The notes under the pieces: generated by a model
The model's database searches: none
What the model was told of the DNA's origin: nothing
The model's input: only the letters and a program-made list of their open reading frames with translations
Source: Anastatus disparis
Taxonomy: Eukaryota; Arthropoda; Insecta; Hymenoptera; Eupelmidae
NCBI GenBank assembly: GCA_017163975.1
Contig: JAFFSR010000282.1
Coordinates: 236,501 to 300,500, forward strand
Direction: 5' to 3'
DNA length: 64,000 nucleotides
Made by a program: the position numbers and the translations under genes
Part shown: positions 25,037-37,649 of the stretch, piece after piece
Layout of the letters: each line of letters starts with the position of its first letter
How positions within the stretch are numbered: position 1 is the first letter of the stretch

Positions 25037-25628
25037 TAACGAGGTATTGTCAGTGGCGCGTTGGGTTTTTTTTGTTTATAAAGAAAAATTGAACAATAAA
25101 AGTGGTACCTTTCGCCAGTAGCCCTACATAACCACTTTTAAAATAATATAAATTAAAAAAATTTTTCACATTCCTCTAAATGTCAAAAGTAAAAATGTTA
25201 TTGTAAGTTTTTTATTAATTAAAAAGATCAAAATTATAATAATTATTAATTCATTTATTTATAAAAAAGTAAAAATAAAAATTATATTGTTAATGTAAAA
25301 TTTTATCTTCTATACCCTTTACACAAATAAATAAAGTTATATAATTTTTATTTCATTTTTCATTATTTTTTATATGATGCAGGTCATTATGATATTTTAA
25401 ATTATAAAAATAATAATAATAATAATTATAATCTTAAAAGAAAATTAAAACATGAAGAATTTAATGAAACAAATATAATCAAAAAAATAAAAACAGAAAC
25501 AAAAAAAATTATAGTGAAAATAAGCTTTATAATAAAATAAATAAAAATAAAAAATTGACAAAAAAAAATCAATTAAAAAATTAAATTTAAAAAATAATAT
25601 AATCAATAAAAATAACATAGATAAAAAT
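25037..25628 (+). other. AT-rich DNA, possibly 5' part of Helitron 2
   Basis: The last 200 bases encode Asn/Lys-rich sequence in one frame (LKRKLKHEEFNETN...), with stops shortly before the conserved Helitron frame. This may be the decayed basic N-terminus. The rest shows nothing. Confidence 0.4.
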
Positions 25629-27305
25629 TTGAAAAATTATTTAGGTAGAATGAGTTACGAATGTAAATATTGTACTGCTTTATTTTGGAAAGAAGAAATA
25701 AAAAAGTTCAATTGTTGTCAACAAGGAAAAGTTATTTTATCACCATTAACTAAATATAATGAAAAATTGAAATATTTATTATTACATGATAGCATCTTTA
25801 GAAATTTAATTAGATATTATAATAAGTTATTTAGTTTCGCAACTTTTAATGCAAATGTCATTCAAAACCAAGGAAAAGCTATATATAATTTAAAAATTCA
25901 AGGACAAATTTATCATACAGCACCTAATACATTAATTTCTACTTATGACATTAAACCTACATGTGGACAGTTATACATTTACGATAATACAGTAGCAATT
26001 GAGAAACGATTAAAAACTAATAAAAAATTAACAAAAGAATATATGTTAATTTTAACAAAGATAATGAATGATAATCCCATGGCTAAGAATTACAAAAGCT
26101 TACATCAATTATCAAATATACAAAATATTCCAAATTATAAATTGTATTTTATGCGAAAAAATGATAAACAACAACATCGTAATAAGCCACTAACTTCGGA
26201 ATGTGGTGCTATCATAGTATCTAATACAGGAATTCCAGATAATTATGATCTTTGTGTACATCCGAAACTATGTTCTGAAGATGAAATCACTCATACTTAT
26301 TTAAATAAATTATCTCATCACGTGAATCCAATGGTTTTTCCTTTAATATTTCCAGCAGGAGATTTAGGTTGGAGTATAGGATATAAAGAAAATGAAAATA
26401 TTAAAAATAATGATTGTCTTACAATACTACAATATTATTTATATAGAATTCATTGGAGACCAAATTTAAAAAATTTCAACCCTATTTTATATTGTGGAAG
26501 ATTAACACAACAATACATTATACATCCATATGTGATGGTTGAAAGTAATAGAATGAATTATTTTAGAAATTATCAAAAACAATTACGCATAGAATGTTAT
26601 CAAGGTTTATTAGATCATGCAATAAATAGTGCTTCAAATGTTTCAACAAATTTTGAAAACAAAGAAAGAATTGGAAATCTTTTTATTTTACCCTCATCAT
26701 ATATTGGTAGTCCAAGATATATGCAGCAATATTATCAAAATGCCACGGCAATAATGAGAACAGTAGGAAAACCAGACTTATTTATAACAATGACGTGTAA
26801 TCCTAAATGGAAAGAATTGAAAGAGATTTTAAAAAATTTTCCAGAAGCGACAACTCCTAATGACATACCAAATATCACAGTAAGATTATTTTATATAAAA
26901 TTTAAAATGTTATTGAATGATATTATAAAAAACGAAATTTTTGGTCCTGTTATAGCTTACGTATTTTCGATTGAATTTCAAAAAAGAGGGTTACCTCACG
27001 CGCATATTATTATAACATTACATTATAATCATAAAATATTAACTCCAGAAAATATTGATAAATATATTTCAGCAGAAACACCTTCATCACAAAATAAATA
27101 TTTACAAAAATTAGTAATTAAACACATGTTACATGGACCACATACAGATAAATTACCTTGTTACGAAAAAAATAAAAGTAAATGTAAGAAAAAATTCCCA
27201 AAATCATTTAATAAAATTACAATAGTTGAAAAAAACAAATATCCACAATACAAAAGAAGAAATAATATTTTAGATAATCATACATATAATTTAAAAAATA
27301 ATTAA
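25629..27305 (+). pseudogene. Helitron 2: Rep N-terminal half with intact HUH motif
   Basis: The 558-codon open frame starts with a Cys motif (YECKYCTALF...NCCQQGKV), then the Helitron-like N domain (about residues 180-420, including NPMVFPLIFPAGDLGW and FILPSSYIGSPRY) and the HUH site GLPHAHIIIT with His457 and His459 in place. In an autonomous element this protein nicks and joins single strands during rolling-circle transposition. The frame begins with a TTG in the trace used here, so the true start is unknown. It ends at a stop just before the tyrosine segment, which continues in another frame, so the protein is not complete. The sequence is much less decayed than Helitron 1 and differs enough to be a separate lineage. 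Confidence 0.85.
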
Positions 27306-27690
27306 AATATTATACAAGTTGATAATTCTATGGTAGTTCCTTACAACAGTTTTTGTTAGCAAAATATAATGCTCATATCAATACTGAACTTTGTATGTCA
27401 ATACAAAGTATAAAATATATTTATGATTATATTTATAAAGGTGTAGATAATGCTTACTGTAAAATAAAACAAGATAAAAATGAAGAAAATAATAATGATG
27501 ATGTTTATGATGAAATAACTCAATACATAGATGAAAGATATTTGAATCTGATGGAGGCCGCATGGAGATTACAAGCATTTCCACTATGCGGTAGAAGTCA
27601 TACAGTAATAAGATTAAATATCCATACAGAGAATCAACAAAAAATAATTTTTGATGAAAATAATATACATTCAGCATCAAACTAATGCAG
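27306..27690 (+). pseudogene. Helitron 2: catalytic-tyrosine segment
   Basis: Reading resumes after a one-base frameshift around 27345 with LLAKYNAHINTELCMS and IKYIYDYIYKGVDNAY. The spaced tyrosines in the YIYDYIYKG stretch are at the place of the Rep catalytic Tyr pair. It ends at a stop at 27683-27685 in the stretch that corresponds to RPSHTV and the following linker. Confidence 0.75.
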
Positions 27691-28316
27691 AATAACATTG
27701 ACTGCATGGTTTAAATTGAATAAAAAAGATGAGTTTGCTAAAAAAATTAATTATGTTAATATCCCACAATATTATAATTTTAATTCTAAGACTAAATCTT
27801 GGATTAAAAGATCAAAACTTAGAAAAAATATAGCCATTGGTAGATTAAATGTAGTATCACCAAAAGATAGTGAACATTTTTTTTTAATTAATAATAAACA
27901 GGGTAAAAGGTCCAACATCTTTAAAAGATGTACGAACTTATGAAAATGTAACTTATAATATTTATGAAGAAACTGCTCTTGCAATGAATTTAATAGAACA
28001 CAAAAAACAAATTTATTATATTTTTGAAGAAGCATGCCATGTTATGTTACCAGTACAATTACGTAAATTTTTTGCATGTTTTTTATTATGTGAAAATATT
28101 CAAGGTAACATTATTTGGGAAAAATATAAAAAATTTTTTATTGAAGATTTTAAAGAAAATAAAGAAAACAAAGCTTTATCCCATATTAATCAAATATTAA
28201 ATTCAGAACAAATGTCATGTGAAAATTTTGGTTTACCTGAACCAAATGGAAACTATATCGAGGAAAACGAAAAAATTAATGATGAAATTATAATTTTTAG
28301 TAAAAAAAAAATTTGA
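27691..28316 (+). pseudogene. Helitron 2: Rep-helicase linker
   Basis: Two overlapping frames (27698-27943 and 27984-28316) together carry LTAWFKLNKKDEFA, GRLNVVSPKDSEHFF and then YIFEEACHVMLPVQLRKFFA, a conserved block of Helitron proteins upstream of the helicase. A frameshift lies near 27900. Confidence 0.7.
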
Positions 28317-28978
28317 TAAAATCTATAAACAATTGAATAACGATCAAAAACATAATTTTGAACAAATAATAAATAATGATCATAAAATTTTTTCATAGAT
28401 GGACCAGGAGGTTCTGGAAAAACATTTTTATATAAAACATTAATAGATTATTTTATAACAATAAAAAAAAAATTCTTATCAATGGCTTGGACAGGTATTG
28501 CTTCAATTTTACTACCAAAAGGTTAAACCAGCCACCAAACTTTTAGATTACCGTTAGACTTGAATAATATTGTAAGTGCATTTTTAAAATTTAATTCAGA
28601 TAAGAAAAAATTGAGAGAAGCAAATGTAATTATATGGCACGAAGCATCAATGATTCCTAAAAAAGCTTTAGAAATAGTTGACAAAACATTAAAAGATGTC
28701 TGTCATAATAATGAAATTTTTGGAGGGAAAATTATTATTTTAGGTGAAGATTTTCATCAAATTTTACCTGTATTAAAACATGGAAATAAAAATACAATTA
28801 TAGAACAAACTATAAAATATTCAACCCTATGGCCCATGTTTCATATTTTTAAATTAAAAAAAAATATAAGATCTAATAATGAAAATTTTTCATCATTTTT
28901 ATTAGATATCGAAGAAGGAAAAGTTGATACATTTATTATACCAGAAAAATGGAAAACTGTAACGTCCAGCTATTACTG
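28317..28978 (+). pseudogene. Helitron 2: Pif1-like helicase, truncated
   Basis: The Walker A site FIDGPGGSGKTFLY (about 28391-28432) is intact. A stop lies at 28523-28525 (LPKG stop), and the frame 28560-28979 continues with ANVIIWHEASM, where Walker B normally reads IIWDEASM, so the metal-binding Asp is His. GEDFHQILPVLKHG (motif III) and LKKNIRS follow. The homology ends at about 28960; the rest of the helicase and the 3' hairpin end of the Helitron are missing or replaced. Confidence 0.8.
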
Positions 28979-30029
28979 AACGAAACTATTTTAACTGCGC
29001 TCACTTTTTGCCTGAGCTTTCGCTCACGGGCAGGGATTGAGCTTTCGATAAAGAGTTGAATGTGATTCTTTCTATATTAGAATATATATACGTATAAAGG
29101 AAAAAAAAAATTGAAAATGAATAAAGAAATGAGAAAGGTAAAGGTTGGAAAAAGAATATCCGCGATTTATTATATCCCGATTAAAAAAGAAAATGATTAA
29201 AAATTATTTGGTTAAATAATTCCTACCTAACTCTTTTAATAGTCAGAAGGCTCCGTAAGGCCTTTGCGCCGACCGGATTTCTTCTATAGTGTTAAGTCCG
29301 ATAAGGACTCGAGACAATCGTTCACGGTCAAAGGATGGCGTGATCTGTATTGCCCTAAACCTTTCGTAAATAAATAAAATAAAAAAAGGATAATTTATAC
29401 GCTTATGCACACTATGCATATGTGCATGCACGTATGTATAATTGCGGACGTCAGAGAGATAGTTAAACCAAAAGGTTCTGTATCTCAAAGAGTCCTGAAT
29501 ACTCGAGTAAGTATCAACAGTCAATAGACGGTGTTGGCCTTACTCTTTATACTCTAAGGCATCAGAAAGAGTGAGCAACTTGCGTTTTCACTCTCTTAGA
29601 ACCTTTGTTATATATACGCATACACATACGTCAATGTGTGTCTATAAGCGTATTTAATTAAAGTATGTAAAAATACTTACTGTTGTTAGATCGTAGATTT
29701 TTTTATTTTTATTTGATCACAAATTACAAGCAAAGAAAATATTTTTTTTTGAAAGAAAACTAAGTGTTAAAAATTTTAAGTTGAAATTGAAACTTAAAAA
29801 ATTTCTAATGTTCAATTTAGATTTGAGAAAATTTGAATTTTAAAAAAATGATTTGAAACTGGAACTTAGAAAAAGAAAAATTTTTAGTCTCGAGTGACTG
29901 TTTAAAATTTTTCTATCTTTTCAATTTGAAAAAAGAAAATAGAAAATAATTTTTGAGTAAAAATGGATATAGAAAAAGATTTTGAAATGGAAAGAAATAG
30001 AAATCTCTACTAAGAGAGACAATGATTAA
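28979..30029. other. Non-coding; GC-richer repeat-like island at 29.24-29.65 kb
   Basis: A short hairpin TGAGCTTTCGCTCA lies near 29014. The segment 29240-29640 is GC-richer than its flanks and looks like a repeat or the edge of an element, but its ends and class could not be found. 29650-30029 is A-rich and may precede the next gene. Confidence 0.4.
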
Positions 30030-31764
30030 ATGATGATGTTACTGGTTTATCCAGCCCTTATATACTCCACTTGGAGTGTTCATGTACATAGAAAAGCATG
30101 TGTAGTAGTGGGTGTAGTCCCCAAATCTATATGCTTTCCTATGCACCACCCCTACTTTATTACTGATGGTGATAGCAGCAATTATAACAGGATTGTAGAA
30201 ACCAATCCATACGGTATGTATGGTGTAGAGGTAAAAAATATTCTGTGTTCCAATCATATTAAAAGAAATGTTTCCACTAGCATAAAAGTAGTATCGCAAA
30301 AAAGAGGCCACTTTGGAACAAATTTGAGAAAAAAAATACACGAAAGCGCGCCACGATTCGTTGAAGCTATCACGAATTCAGTTGATACTATATTGTTAGA
30401 AGATAGTGCTTTTAATGTAAAATGTAGAATTTTGAAAGACAATATCAATAAATTACCCTACCATATTTTTGGGGATCACAGTCACTGCACAGATGACAAG
30501 TATGGATGTAATAACCAAACATGTACAAATGAAAGAAATTTCGTACCACTTTTGCGAGAAAATAATCTCTTTGATGACATTGAAAGTAGTGTTTTTCGAG
30601 CTGTAAGAAATGCTGAAAGCTTACTACATAATGTTACCACAAACGAATCAGAGAGTTTCAATGCGCTAATAGCAAAAACTATCGGAGCAAAGCGTATACA
30701 TTTTGCAAAAAAAGATTCTTATGATTCCCGATGTCATCTTGCTGTAATATCATATAATACATCAGAAACTGTACGTCCAGTATGTGAAGCTAATAGCAAA
30801 GAAGTACCAATAATTGCACAAAATATTCAACAAGAAAGAGCAAGATTAAATCAACTTAAAAACATCCGAAAAAGTGATGGTACTGAAAAAAAACTTAAGA
30901 AAAAATTTACTACAGCGGATAAAGATTATGGTATTCATGCTTCTCAAGTTGATTTACCAGAAGAAGAATGTGAAGTACTTCGTCATCAACATTATGAAAT
31001 ATTGTATGATTGGCAGCTTGAAAGGGACGAAATAGAACTCCGCACGAGAGATCAAAGCACTTGCAGTGAATGGAGAACAATGAGGAAATGGTTAGTTACG
31101 GCTTCCAAAATGGGTAAAATTTGTAAAAGACGTCCAGAAACATCGTGTGCATCATTAGTCTCCGATATATTGTATGATCGTCCCAAAAAGGATGATCCTG
31201 CATTAGATCACGGGATCGCAATGGAAGTTGTAGCAAAACAAATTTTAAGGGATCAAGGATATGATATACGACCATGTGGACTATTTATCGACAGCGAAAT
31301 TCTGGGAATAGCAGGTACACCTGATGCTTTGGAAGGTGAAAACGGAATCGTCGAAATTAAAAGTCCTTACACAGCAAAAGATTTACACCCAGAAGATGCT
31401 ATCAGGAACAAGAAATTGTATATAGGAAAAGCATTTGACTTTTTTAGACGACAACGCGCATTTAAAAGAAAATCACGATTATTATTACCAAATCCAAGGA
31501 CAATTGCGCGTTACTGGGAAGCTTTATTGTTTATTTGTAATTTTTACGTTGGTCGATATTAAAATAATCAGGATTGAAAGAAATGAAGATTTTATTCAGA
31601 ACATGTTATTTACAGTAGCTCAATTCTACAGAGATTGCTTACTTCCTGAAATCATTGATAGTCGTCGAAAAAGGCATATGCCTATACGAGATCCTGAATA
31701 TATCAAGGAAGCACAAAGAGAAGCTAAACTTAAGAGAGAAAAAAAAATTCTCAAAAGAGATCAT
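30030..31764 (+). pseudogene. Mutator-type transposase fragment fused to YqaJ-like nuclease
   Basis: The first part (about residues 42-190) resembles the Mutator-like transposase domain found in many insect proteins: FITDGDSSNYNRIVE with a candidate catalytic Asp, followed by VEVKNILCSNHIKRN and a His/Cys segment (FGDHSHCTDDKYGC). The second part (about residues 345-470) is a YqaJ/lambda-exonuclease-like PD-(D/E)XK domain: RKWLVTASKMG, DHGIAMEVVA, GIAGTPDAL and IVEIKSPYTA supply the expected Glu, Asp and Glu-x-Lys. The main frame ends at 31562, but the conserved YqaJ tail (HLKENHDYYYQIQGQL) continues in the next frame to 31764, so one base is out of phase in a T6 run near 31440. The N-terminus is unusual and probably truncated, as the first catalytic region of the transposase is missing. 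Confidence 0.7.
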
Positions 31765-31880
31765 TAGAAAAGAATGACGAAAATGAAACTTTGAATAAGA
31801 AAGTAAAAAAATAGAAACAAAAGAAATAATAATAGTAAGAAATGACAATTAAATCGAAAAAAATATTCAGTATATTAGAT

Positions 31881-32185
31881 ATTGCGTTGAAATATCGCGC
31901 AAGAAATGTACAAAATAGGCATTGCGTTGAAATATCGCGCAAGGAATGTACAAAATAGGCATTGCGTTGAAATATCGCGCAAGGAATATGCAACATAGGT
32001 ATTGCGTTGAAATATCGCGCAATGAATGTACAAAATAGGCATTGCGTTGAAATATCGCGCAAGGAATATACAAGATAGGTATTGCGTTGAAATATCGCGC
32101 AAGAAATATACAAGATAGGTATTGCGTTGAAATATCGCGCAAGGAATGTACAACATAAGTATTGCGTTGAAATATCGCGCAAGGA
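31881..32185. repeat. 40-bp minisatellite, about 7.6 units
   Basis: Units start ATTGCGTTGAAATATCGCGC at 31881, 31921, 31961, 32001, 32041, 32081, 32121 and 32161, with few differences. There are no unique spacers. Because 40 is not a multiple of three, repeat-derived open frames run on all minus-strand phases. Confidence 0.95.
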
Positions 32186-35100
32186 GGGTTTCAAAGGATT
32201 AAGATGCGTCTCTGACCGCTGTAAGTGCTCTATTCATGACAATTATCATAATATGAAATGATAATTTGCACTTTACAGACGGTGATGAACAACTCAATTA
32301 TTGAATTTGTATTTATTCGAAAATTTATAATTTAATAAAAGACTTATATCACGTAAAAATAATATTACTGATTATAAATTTTTGGAAAAATAATCATCGT
32401 AGTACATAATGATTGTTAATTACATTAATGACATTAGGAATATTAACAAATAAGTACTAATTCACATAATGAGAAATGTTCATCGATCATTATAGCCTCT
32501 CTAATCCATGCACGCCAACCTCTCCGACAAGTGGTGTAACCTGTTTTTGCAAAGGAGGCTCTGGTGCAATTTATAATGCTTTTGAAAAGTATTATTTTTG
32601 TAGAGAGCTTGAAAAAAAATTTGTATATAAAAACATTTGGTAAAGTATTGTAAAAAACGTACTTTTTCACATGATCGTTTGGACTACAAAAATGATAAAA
32701 AATCGGCTTGTGATTTAAAAAAGTGCGTTACACTGTGGTGAATCAAGAGTCCTTATTGGGAGGAGGTGTAGGTGCGGGTTCTTTTTCTATTAATAGTAAT
32801 GGCAATAGAGCAATACTTTTTAGATTCAAATTAAAAATTATCGTTTTTACTTGACTTAAGTCCTTGTGTAATTAAGTTTTTAGCACGAATAAAATTATTA
32901 TTCTGAATGTTTATACGCAAGAAATGGTTACCCATACGAGTGTGAGAAAATGATCTAAGCCTCGCGCGGACGTTTGCATCCGAACGAAGGGAAAGTGAAA
33001 AGTTAACAAAATTATTGAAATCTGTTTGTCACTACAGTATCGAACAGAAATTTTTCCTACAATGTGCAAAAAGCTTGTTTTTAGACACGCATTTTTATGA
33101 AAGTGTGCGCAAAGCTTGTTTTGGCGCGCGCTTACGTAAAAATACGTGTTACACAATAGTTTTTAATATCTTACGAATAAATGTTATTTTCTGAGTTTTT
33201 ACCTCGAAATTGCAACTTTGTTACTCTTTTGCGGCTCTCAGACAAAATGATATTAATCACCTGATCAGCAGATGGTTGCTTTGGAACCTTGGTACAGTGC
33301 TCGCGTTCGGCTTGGCTCATAAACTCCTCGTTTCCAAAATAAAGTCTTTCCCGATCCGGTAAAAAATATACTATTTATTCTAGAGAAAGAAAGTGATTTC
33401 GACTTGGTGTGAACTTTTCATCTGTGCTTCGCTCGGATGAAAAGTTTCTCGGGTAGAAACGTCTACACTATAGATTGAAATAACTTTCACACACTCGTAT
33501 CGAAAATAAATATTCTCTCTTGAGTATTGAACAGAATTCTCTCGTACAACTTGCAAAAGCTTGTTTTTAGACACGCATTTTTATGCATGCAAGCGCAAAA
33601 ACAAGCTTTTAGCACCGAGAAACAGTATATTCATCTACAGAAAAAAACGGAAAAATGTCTAAAATCGTGCGTCAATTGTCACTCGAGCCGAAGGCAAAGT
33701 TGACAAACATATGATTGAAGGCATTTTTCATTAACTCCCGTGGTGAATATACGATTTTTTCGCATTCTAACTTGAAAATCGCGACTTCTTTTCTCTTATT
33801 CGGCTTTCATACGAAAAAAAATCATTATTTACCTCTGGTGTAAAGGTTGTTTTACGAAACTCGCTTTCGGCTCGGGTTGTAAACCTCTACGGTTCGTAAA
33901 TGCAGTCTTTCCACCGCAGGTAAATAATGTACTATTTTCACAGTGGCAGCGTACAGTGGATACTTTACTAGTCGTTCAGAGGGACTAAAGTACCCACTGT
34001 ACGCGTCCTGTGTAAAATGAAAATTGTATTTCATTGTTTTTAAAAAAACAATTTACAAACTCTTCTCAAAAACAATGCAAAAATATTTATTTTTTTACTT
34101 TTCTTGAATAAATCATATAGTGTAAGGTTAAGACTCCAAAACGCGATCACTCTTTGAGAAAATTAGGTTTAATTGAATAAAAATAACAGAAAAAGAATGA
34201 TAATGATTAAATTCTTTTATATTATTATAAAAACAGGTCTAAGTTTTAAAATGAATGCGAAAATAAATTCTTTGTATACATAAATTTAATATGAAAGGAT
34301 TTTTAAAAGTTGATCACTAAAATCTGCATTTATCGATATACGTTTGAAATGATATTAAAAAATAAATTTCATAATTATATTTTTAAAATATATAATTTAA
34401 ATGTACTGATTTTATACTTAGAATTCTTTTTTTAGATTTTCAGTAATGAACTTATTATTTTTGATCATGTATTGGGTACTCGTCGTGTTTTGAGATCTTT
34501 ACCTTATGCACGAAATGCGTCTAAACATTCCATGATCAGTTGTAGTAAAATTATCGTCATCAATACAAAATAAGCTTGTGATGAGACGTATATTATTTAA
34601 AGAGAACAATCATATTCATACCATCATGAAATATCATGTACTCAAATTCCTTGATATTTACATACTCAATTATTTTTACAATTTTATCCCTGAATAGATG
34701 ACATAGGAATCGTATCAAGATTTCATTTTATTGAAGTTCTATTATTTTATTTAATAATAGACGAAGCAGTATTTGCATAACTATATTAATAAGTAACTGG
34801 ATAATATAGAAATTAAAAAATCAAAGCTGCTTCAGTATTAAAGTATTTTTTGTTTTTTTGTTATTATTATACTTATTATTATTATCATTAATATTATCGT
34901 TATTATTATAATTAATATTATAATAATTATTATTGTTAATCTTAATTAAATTATTAATCTTTCAATAACTTGTAAATAATTGTAGTTATTTATAATAAAA
35001 CTTTAACAAATAGACATTTTAAAAATATGAAAATATTTTGAAATTATTTAAACATGTCATTGTAAAATTAAAGTAGAATAACAACTAATTACAAGTGTCA

Positions 35101-36319
35101 GATCTTTACAGAATAAATTCCAGTGAAACTTGTGGGTACATAAATAATAAGTTTTGGTTTTAAAATCATTGAAAAAAAAATTAATGTATATATATTTTGG
35201 AAATTTATTAGCTACCTATAAAATTAATTATTAATTTTGAACAAATGTATTTTTTAAAAGATCCTTTTCATTTAGATGTATACAGAAGCTTATAAACTTT
35301 CTTTCTTTATGGTTTTTACAATAAAAATTCATAAAATAGAAATCATTTATTAATAAATTAAACATCATACTTTATGTATGTATATATATGACTATGAATA
35401 TGCATTCGCTATATACATAGATATTTAAAAAAATACAATTTGTGAAACACACTTCAAAAACGCTGGCAATTGTTTTGGCACAATGCTTTCTGCTAGATAT
35501 AATTGAGTTTCAATAATTTCATTTAATTTTTTTAAATGTGATTTCAATGGCAAAAATGATTGATCAACAATATATCATAATATCTTTTATATAACTTATA
35601 CATTCATTTTCAATGTTTTTTAAAAAATATACTGATAAAAATATAATTTATTTAATTTTTTTTTAACGAGATGAAACCCATAACAGAAACATTTTTTTAT
35701 TACACTACCGAGTAGCTTGTATATAAATTTGAGAAAACCTATCGAGTAGTTTACATAAAAGAGAAAAAAAATGGAAGATGCTAATTTTTTTTAATGTTTT
35801 CATAATGCTCTAAAATTAAAACAGCGTCAAGAACATCTGTTTTCATGTTTTCCTTTTTTTGGCAGTCGCAAATAATTTTAATGCAAATTTCAAAGCTAAT
35901 TCATGAAGTAATTGAGGTAAAATAAACAAAAATTGAAGATCAAAAATTTGTTTTGATTTTTTAAACATTTTTATAAATTAAAGCTACACTAAGAAAACCA
36001 CTGTTCAATAGCAACCCCCCTAGTTAGACAAAAAAATTAATTGTATCCAAAATTTGAAGTAAATCTATCGAGTAATTTTCGACATGTAATTAGCTAAATG
36101 AATATGCAAAATAAAAATTTTTTGCTTAATCTTTTAAATGCTCTGAATTGGTAACTATAAGAAAATTAGTTTTCAAAAGCTTCTTATAACAGTAGGGAAT
36201 AACTAGTATATAAATTTTTGAGCGAATCTATCGAGTGATTTACGTAAAATAAAAGAAAAATACAATGTTTTCTCTATGAGAAAGCAATTAAAAATAAACA
36301 AATTTTTTTATTTTTCAAA
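32186..36319. other. Long non-coding region with a diverged duplicated segment
   Basis: No gene recognised. About 33040-33400 and 33540-33930 are diverged relatives of each other (shared TTGTTTTTAGACACGCATTT, then similar blocks around GGCTTGGCTCATAAAC / GGCTCGGGTTGTAAAC and AAGTCTTTCC / CAGTCTTTCC). A (TTATTA)-type simple stretch lies at 34860-34940. 35000-36300 is AT-rich with related motifs around GGCAGTCGCAAATAATTT (35863 and 36377). Confidence 0.5.
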
Positions 36320-36830
36320 ATGCTCTATAATTAAAACTAAAATGAGAAAAGCATTTTTCAAAAGTTTTCCTTCTTTTGGCAGTCGCAAATAATTTCGATG
36401 CAAATTTTACAGCAATTCCATAGAGTAATTGACGTAAAATAAAATAATTAAAAATCAATATTTTTTATATGTGTACAAGGTTTCTGATCTGAAAATTTTC
36501 TTTTAAAACATGAACAAATAATATATATATATATTATTTGTTCGTGTTTTAAACGAAAATTTTCAGATCAGAAACGTTGTACACATATAAAAAGAATTGA
36601 TTTTTAATTATTTTATTTTACGTCAATTATTCTATGGAATTGCTGTAAAATTTGCATCGAAATTATAGATCGAAATCAAAAATTGATTTTTAATGATTTT
36701 ATTTTACGTCAATTACTCTATAGAATCGCTGTAAAATTTGCATCGAAATTATTTGCGACTGCCAAAAGAAGGAAAACTTTTGAAAAATGCTTTTCTTAGT
36801 TTAGTTTTAATGTATATATATGTATATACA
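36320..36830. repeat. Inverted repeat centred at about 36527
   Basis: The segment from about 36320 to 36527 is repeated as reverse complement from 36528 on, with an extra partial copy at about 36690-36800. The central part reads ATATATATAT. It may be a MITE of the family of the neighbouring GGCAGTCGC motifs, but terminal duplications were not identified. Confidence 0.6.
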
Positions 36831-37479
36831 CATATAAATAATTTATTCGTGCAATTTATGTATCAAAAAAAAATTAAACAAGCATTCATTCATCATCATT
36901 GATTCAAATGCACGAGGATTCATTGCATTTCAAATTTTCAATGACTATATTATTTATCTTTCTCCTACTTGTGCGCTTTATGATGATTGTAACAAAGACA
37001 GAAAAATTCAGTAACAATCACGATTTCAAGTATTGAAACTTTCGTTTTCCATCTCTTTTCCTCTACATAAAATTCGATCATGCTAAACGAACAAACCCGA
37101 TATTCATCATCTATCGTCAATGTATACTCTGAACTTAGCAATATACACGTGGCGACGCGTAGTAAATACTCATGAACCTTCTAAAAGCAGACGAGAGTAC
37201 AGTGCTAATTTTCTACTTTCCTCTTTTACACGTTAGAAAATTATTATAACTAATATAAGAGTTTTCCCACGTGTAAAAATAATCATAGATTATTTTCCAA
37301 CTGGTTTCAATATAAATAAATAAATAATCATCGCGTAGTTTGTAGAGGAAAATTCTCTAATTTCATTGGCGGAGAGCAATTGCGGTGGCGTTCCAAACGT
37401 TGCAGTGAGCCCTCTTAATTCTATTTATTTGCCTACACTATTATAAACAACGAAGATAGATGCTTAGGCTGGAATTGAT

Positions 37480-37613
37480 AAATTCAACTCAAGTAACGGT
37501 TGCATCATCTGTCTTATTTTCATCATGAGAAAGACAAAAACAGAATGAGGTGTTAGAAACTTTAACTTCTTTTTCTAACTTAAGTCAATACCAATCAACA
37601 AACACATGTCAAG

Positions 37614-37649
<36 letters not shown>

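Noticed and set aside
27378..28035. Minus-strand frames of 87-109 codons
   Set aside because: Shadows of the Helitron 2 coding strand, which carries the conserved motifs.
31881..32185. Regular array that could suggest a CRISPR
   Set aside because: Units are contiguous 40-mers without unique spacers, and the context is eukaryotic.
31751..32194. Minus-strand frames with CAIFQRN/ARYFNAI repeats
   Set aside because: All three phases are open because of the 40-bp repeat; not a protein.
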